Shown here one piece after another: positions 59,284 to 64,000 of a stretch of DNA of 64,000 nt. A model generated the notes under the pieces. It saw only the letters and a list, made by a program, of their open reading frames with translations, ran no database searches and had not been told where the DNA came from. The position numbers were made by a program, and so were the translations under genes. The stretch is from Henricia sp. BOLD:AAB3569 (Eukaryota > Echinodermata > Asteroidea > Spinulosida > Echinasteridae). The DNA lies in assembly GCA_037783545.1 (NCBI GenBank), contig JBBELK010000624.1:248001-312000 (forward strand), in the 5' to 3' direction. Position 1 is the first letter of the stretch. Every line of letters starts with the position of its first letter.

Positions 59284-59559
59284 TTAACTGCATACATATA
59301 TGTACTGTACTACATGTGCATAAAATACAGTGTATTTTTGGCCAATACCATACAGGTGTAATGTATGCCAATACTATACATGTAGGCCTGTTTACACTCA
59401 ACTTGGCTTTGCCAAATGGAACCCCACATTTTCCAGAAAGGGGAGTTAAAACTGGGTACATGTATGTGTGAAGTGTACATGTAGGCCAAAACATAAAAGG
59501 TGGATTGAAACAGATCAGACCGAGGTCTATTGATCCATCTTTTTTCAATTCACCTTTCA

Positions 59560-59800
59560 TGCTGGTTTCAAACTATGGTATTACCCAGGTTATCTTGGGG
59601 TTAACACAATTTAATCCTGGGATAATCCGGGTAATTTTTAGTGTTCACACTACACTTCTTGGGGTTAGAAAATCTGCCTCAAAACCTCACCTGATAACCC
59701 AAGTATTTTCTAACCCTGCTTGTGAGGTGGTTTAATACCCATAAATCTCGTTGAATAACGGCAGCCTTGAGACTATTCTCCAGGTATACCTTCAGTAGTG
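59560..59800. mobile_element. AACCCGGG-type remnant
   Basis: TTACCCAGGTTATCTTGGGG and its inverse words between TTTCAAACT (59565) and CAGTAGTGTG (59793). Diverged. Boundaries uncertain. Confidence 0.5.
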
Positions 59801-59973
59801 TGTATGCCTTTGGTTTTTGGCTGCAATGACGTAATTTATTATAAAGTGACATAATACGCACGTAAAACACAAACAAGAACGCATAATGGCTTGAGCACTG
59901 GTGTTATCCTTAAAGGCAGTACACATGATTGGTATCACGATGAATCAGAAATTTTCACAGATTTACACATAAC

Positions 59974-60961
59974 TTATCTAATCTTATCTAATCTTATCTA
60001 ATCGTTTAAAGTGCACAACATAAATATCCTTGCACACTTTACAAAAAAAATCATTATAAATACAATAACACCACGAAACTCACTAACAAAAAAAAAAGAA
60101 TCCCTAAAAAGATAAGTTTTGAGCAAAGACTTAAATGACTCATAAGTGGAGGCATCTCGAATATTCACAGGAAGCCCATTCCATAATCTTGGAGCCACAA
60201 CTGAAAATGCACGATTTGCATAGTATTTCGTTCTAGTTGACTTAATAACTGATGGAGGTTCAAGACAAATTGCACTGCTTTGCCTTGTTACTCTCTTTGG
60301 CACACGAAGGTTTAACAATTCAGTAAGATAAATTGGTGCGTTCATATTTTGTATTACTTTATAAGAAATGGCAAGAATTTTGAAACGAATCCTCTGCTCG
60401 ACCGGCAGCCAGTGAAGGTCCCTAAGAATGGGGTAATGCTGTCGTGAATGCCAGTCCTGGCAACCAGTCGAGCAGATGAATTCTGAATGAGTTGCAACTT
60501 TTTAATTTCAGTTGACTGAAGGCCAAACAAAAGACTATTACAATATTCTAAGCGGGAGCTAATAAAAGCGTGAACTAACTTTTCTGTAGCAGCCTTACCC
60601 AAAATATTGCGGACTTTCCTAATTTTCCAAAGGGCATGTGATGCCGATCGACAAACATTACCGGTAGTTACATGAGCGTTCATACTGACAGTGGAGTCAA
60701 ATGTTACTTCAAGATCACGTGCTGTAGAGGAGGGATGAACAAGACTGTCACCCACCCGCACAACTACCTCATCAGGAACACCAGCGGACACAGTCGTCTT
60801 AAATTTTGATGAGAACCTGAGAACCTCTGTCTTGCTTTCACTAAGAGCAAGCCAGTTTGAACTCATCCATTAACGAATCCTGTTGATGCACGCCTCAACT
60901 ATGCCAATAACTGACGTATCCGTCGGTGTTTCGCAGGCAATATAAAGCTTACACGATATAA
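59974..60961 (-). mobile_element. 5'-truncated CR1/L2-like non-LTR retrotransposon
   Basis: About 990 bp on the minus strand, ending in a short 3' tandem repeat (TTAGATAAGA units, 59974-60004), as CR1/L2-type elements do in place of poly-A. It holds the end of a reverse transcriptase frame. The 5' edge falls within the host MITE at about 60961. Truncation at the 5' end is usual for this class. Confidence 0.85.
59998..60930 (-). pseudogene. Reverse transcriptase C-terminus, frameshifted
   Basis: The minus-strand residues include WMSSNWLALSESKTEVLRFS, then RLEYCNSLLFGL, KKLQLIQNSSARLV, and in a shifted frame LTELLNLRVPKR and FSVVAPRLWNGLPVNIR. This is the thumb and tail region after the YADD catalytic box of CR1/L2/Rex-type reverse transcriptases; YADD itself is missing. 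An in-frame stop lies just before WMSSNW (near 60870) and a one-base frameshift lies near 60430. It cannot be functional. Confidence 0.85.
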
Positions 60962-61107
60962 ACATGACGACGGCAGAAAACTTCCCCTGGAATGGTTTTG
61001 TCTGAAGTGCTATAGTCTTTGAGAAATGAGCAAAACAATTATTTTTCATCTCGCGAGACGTAAATTCAATTCGCCCCAAAACCATTTTGCCCAAGTGCCA
61101 TTTCACA

Positions 61108-61998
61108 CATAACGAGATGGGGGCATCCCACTTCATTCAATCTTCGTTAGCAGTTGTCTAATGTGAGCGGTACCGCTCTTTTGTTAAATCTTCGTTAAGT
61201 AAACATATATACACGCTCCACTAACTAACGATGATAAACTAATATTCGTCGAATGAAGTGATTTCTCTAGTGAGAACGGGGTCATGGTTTAACTCTTGCT
61301 CTTGGCAACTCTTAGGTCGTTCAGACGAGGGGCTATCTCTGGAGCTAGCTCCGGAGCTAGCTAGCTCCACCTCAAACTCCCGTCGTTAGAACGCAATTAG
61401 CTCCACCTCTGGGGCTAGCTCTCGGGCTATCCCTCCCTAAACTTAGCCCCACAAATTTGTGGGGCTAGCCCCACTTTCAGCACAGCGGGGTTTCTTTTAT
61501 GTCTTAGCTCCACCATTATTTACTGACTGAACACAACTGACCTCGCTCTGTGGCGTCTGGCCAATGTTAATATGCTATCATATTTGACCACATTTTAGCT
61601 CCGGAGCTAACTGTAGCTCCGGAGTTATCATCACCGTTTGAACGGGAGGGCATTTTAGACTAGCTCACTTTAACTCCAGCGAACCCCCGCTGAGTCTGTT
61701 AATTGGATTAGGGCTAAAAAAAGTAGCCCTTCGTCTGAACATACCCTCTTTTGCTCTGGCAGTTATTACTCACAAAAGTTTCAGCACTTTTTTGTTTACA
61801 AGCAATTGGCAACTCTTTTGCTCTGGCAGTTTCACTATTACTCACAGAAGTTTCGGCATTTTTTTGTTTACAAGCAACTTGTTGCAACATGTCGGGCACA
61901 CGCACAATACAGACCCCTGGGGCATATTCTTATTGTTACCCTGGCATTGAGCATTACACAAACCTATTTACAATTGAGTCAATGGACTGTGAAAAATC
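61108..61998. mobile_element. ACGAGATGGGGGCATC element, copy 1
   Basis: Second copy at 63272-63702. The start is CACATAACGAGATGGGGGC and the end about GTGAAAAATCACC. It contains TTCGTTA/TAACGAAG words and a direct duplication of about 60 bases (TTGCTCTGGCAGT...TTTACAAGCAA) around 61750-61875. Confidence 0.75.
61314..61745. mobile_element. GTTCAGACGAGGGGCTA element nested in 61108-61998
   Basis: GTTCAGACGAGGGGCTA (61319 on) faces GTTCAGACGAAGGGCTA in inverse near 61740. CTCTT flanks both sides (61309-61313, 61746-61750), and the other copy of the host element has the uninterrupted site near 63480. The interior is built from GGAGCTAGCTCC palindromes. Confidence 0.85.
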
Positions 61999-62334
61999 AC
62001 CAAAACCACTTCGCCCAAGTGCCATTTCGCCCCCAAACCACTTCGCCCAAGTGCCATTTCACCCCAAATCACTTTGTCCAAACACTACCTCTCCCAAACG
62101 CCACTTCGCCCCAAAACCACTTCGTGCACAGGCCGTGGTTCATGGCGAAGTGGTTCATGGCGAAGTGGTTTTGGGGCGAAATGACTGCAAACCGTTTTTT
62201 GACTGTTTTCTCAAAGGTTAGACAAAGTACGCAGCTGGTATTTGCTCAGGTCGGTTTTAATCATGCATATCTTCAATCACACAGGGGGATAAAACTATTT
62301 GTAACAGTTTACCAATCATGTATACTATCTTTAA

Positions 62335-63271
62335 GACGAGGAGGTCTTAGAACCCAGGTTTGAATTTTGCCACAAAAGTCACATTTTTTTGTCTGTTCTA
62401 TAATTTCCTCAAAGTAACGACCTAGCGCTCAAAACATATTTCTTGTGCATTTTTGTGCATCTAAACCTTCCTATAGTACAGACACCTCATCTTCATGTGT
62501 ACTTAAATGGAAGATGCCAGTCTTTAGTGATCGGTAACGTGTCTTGGTAAATGGTATGGTTTCTTTGTTGACTTTGAAAATTCAGAAGTAGTAAGATCAA
62601 CTGTTTGAGGCACCATTTTGAGATGTTGTGGGCGCAACGTGTCGTGGGAGGCCAGATGTTGTGCGATGTATATTCTCCGGGTTGCCACTCGCATAGTGTG
62701 AATGTGGATCACAAATTACTTGGGTATGCACTAAAGTAGGTACATGTACATGTATATAAGCTGAATTGTGGGGTTCATTTTGTAGTGTGAACCCGATTCT
62801 CCAGACGAGTGATAATGTCTGTGGCCCGGGCCATTATCACTCGTCCAGGCCCCCAGCCCGGTTTTAAGACTGGCCAAACCCACTTTTATTCCCTAATTTG
62901 TAAATACATGTACATGTACCTTGGACAGTTTACGCATTCCTACTGGCAGAAAGCATGTCATGTGGTTGGTCTTAAACGAACGATAAAGTGATGTCTTGCC
63001 TTCCGCCATTTTGTGTGCCATTTGATGAGCATGACCCATGTGGCGTTAATACATGTATAATACCACATTGGAAAGAGTTTCTTTTTAGAAATAGATTCGA
63101 CGATGATTTGACAAAGAGATTTCCCTGATGTGAACGCACGCCTCTTCATTTGACGAAGATAAGAATCGCTTTGTTCGATGAAACCAAATAGCTTCATGCG
63201 ACGAAGAGATCGATTCATTCGACAAAAACAAATTTGTAATGTGAACCCTCCCTTAGTTCGACGAAGCAATT
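62335..63271. other. Unassigned, with TTCGACGAAG-like words
   Basis: A small palindrome at 62805-62845 (CGAGTGATAATG with its complement). Irregular repeats of TTCGACGAAG or TTTGACGAAG between 63085 and 63270 precede the second ACGAGATGGGGG copy and may belong to it. No gene. Confidence 0.4.
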
Positions 63272-63702
63272 TCACACATGTAACGAGATGGGGGCATCTC
63301 ACTCTATTCAATCTTCGTTAGCAGTTGTCTAATGTGAATGGTACTGCTCTTTGTTCAATCTTCGTTAAGTAAACATATACACGCTTCACTAACTATCGAT
63401 GATAAACTAATATTCGTCGAATGAAGCGATTTCTCTAGTGAGAACGGGGTCATGGATACTCTTGCTCTAATTGGCAACTCTTTTGCTCTGGCAGTTTCAC
63501 TATTACTCACAGAAGTTTCGGCATTATTTTGTTTACAAGCAACTTGTTCCAACATGTCAGGCACATGCCTTAATCCTATACATGTAGTAAATCCAAGCTC
63601 CACACAATACTGACCCTTGGGGCATATTCTTATTGTTACCCTGGAATTGAGCATTACACAAACCTGTTTACAATTGAGTCAATAGACTGTGAAAAATCAC
63701 CA
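63272..63702. mobile_element. ACGAGATGGGGGCATC element, copy 2
   Basis: Uninterrupted relative of 61108-61998, with about 40 extra bases near 63570. Confidence 0.75.
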
Positions 63703-64000
63703 GATTTTGAGATTTAAAAGATGATTCATACGATTATTCCTTAAAATGGTCTTGTTTGGATGTAATACGTCAGACATCATGCTTCATTTTTTATTTGTAT
63801 ACAGGCACCTGTACCATACATGGCATGTTGGTGACACCATGTTGGTGACACCATATTCAAGGTGTACAGAATGCCTTAAGGTGGAAGTTTTCAACAACTT
63901 TGGCACAATGCCAGTTTCTGGTTGATTTGTTATGCCTTGAAATCTTATTTTCAGCATTTTTGCATCCTATGTACATGTACAATCTAACTCGTTGGAGGTC
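63703..64000. other. Right flank, no gene seen
   Basis: No splice-bounded frame. TGTTGGTGACACCAT is repeated in tandem at about 63826-63855. Confidence 0.3.

Larger units (their letters stand above)
59914..62330. mobile_element. AGGCAGTATACATGATTGG family, copy 2, twice interrupted
   Basis: TTAA at 59910-59913 and 62331-62334. Aligning with 12590-13097 shows two insertions: a retrotransposon fragment (59974-60961) and another DNA element (61108-61998), the latter itself interrupted (61314-61745). Confidence 0.9.

Overview
The window reads as animal nuclear DNA. Coding exons are short, have GT/AG splice sites in matching phase, and sit in introns of many kilobases. Almost everything else is DNA transposons, foldback elements, a tRNA-derived SINE and one CR1/L2-like retrotransposon fragment. 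The repeat style (TACATGTA-rich DNA, snap-back elements ending in CCAATTTCATAAAGC, a V-domain-like SINE) suggests a marine invertebrate deuterostome, possibly an echinoderm. That placement is inference and is held loosely.

One host gene is supported on the + strand. It has a signal-peptide exon present twice (3329-3447 and 18743-18861), a second exon at 25593-25722 and a third at 42009-42164. The reading frame is continuous through all three (phases 2, 0, 0). It predicts a secreted protein with a 23-residue signal peptide, a RKKR basic site, a beta-rich segment with an N-glycosylation sequon, and the start of a heptad coiled coil. The 3' end was not found. A second candidate gene (three exons, 47120-48423, 79 residues, complete) has clean splice phases but no recognised family.

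Region by region. 1-3 kb: nested TTAA-target elements and a SINE. 3.1-24.1 kb: a decayed tandem array of a roughly 10-kb unit carrying exon 1 (unit 1 at 3075-13209, exon-less unit 2 at 15658-18602, truncated unit 3 at 18603-24124). Because the units are paralogous, several transposons can be compared with their empty sites; this confirms TTAA or TA target duplications. 24-42 kb: intron 2 region with nested elements around exon 2. 42-50.7 kb: exon 3, a complete SINE and the small gene. 50.8-55.6 kb: a hAT-like insertion, then a 2.8-kb inverted-repeat element containing CRE-bearing tandem repeats. 55.6-64 kb: copies of families seen earlier, including a TTAA element interrupted by a retrotransposon and by another element that is itself interrupted.

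The most unusual points are the duplicated secretory first exon, the array structure around it, the occupation of one and the same TTAA by two different transposon families in paralogous copies, and the set of long near-perfect palindromes. No CRISPR array, rRNA, functional tRNA or prokaryotic operon was seen.
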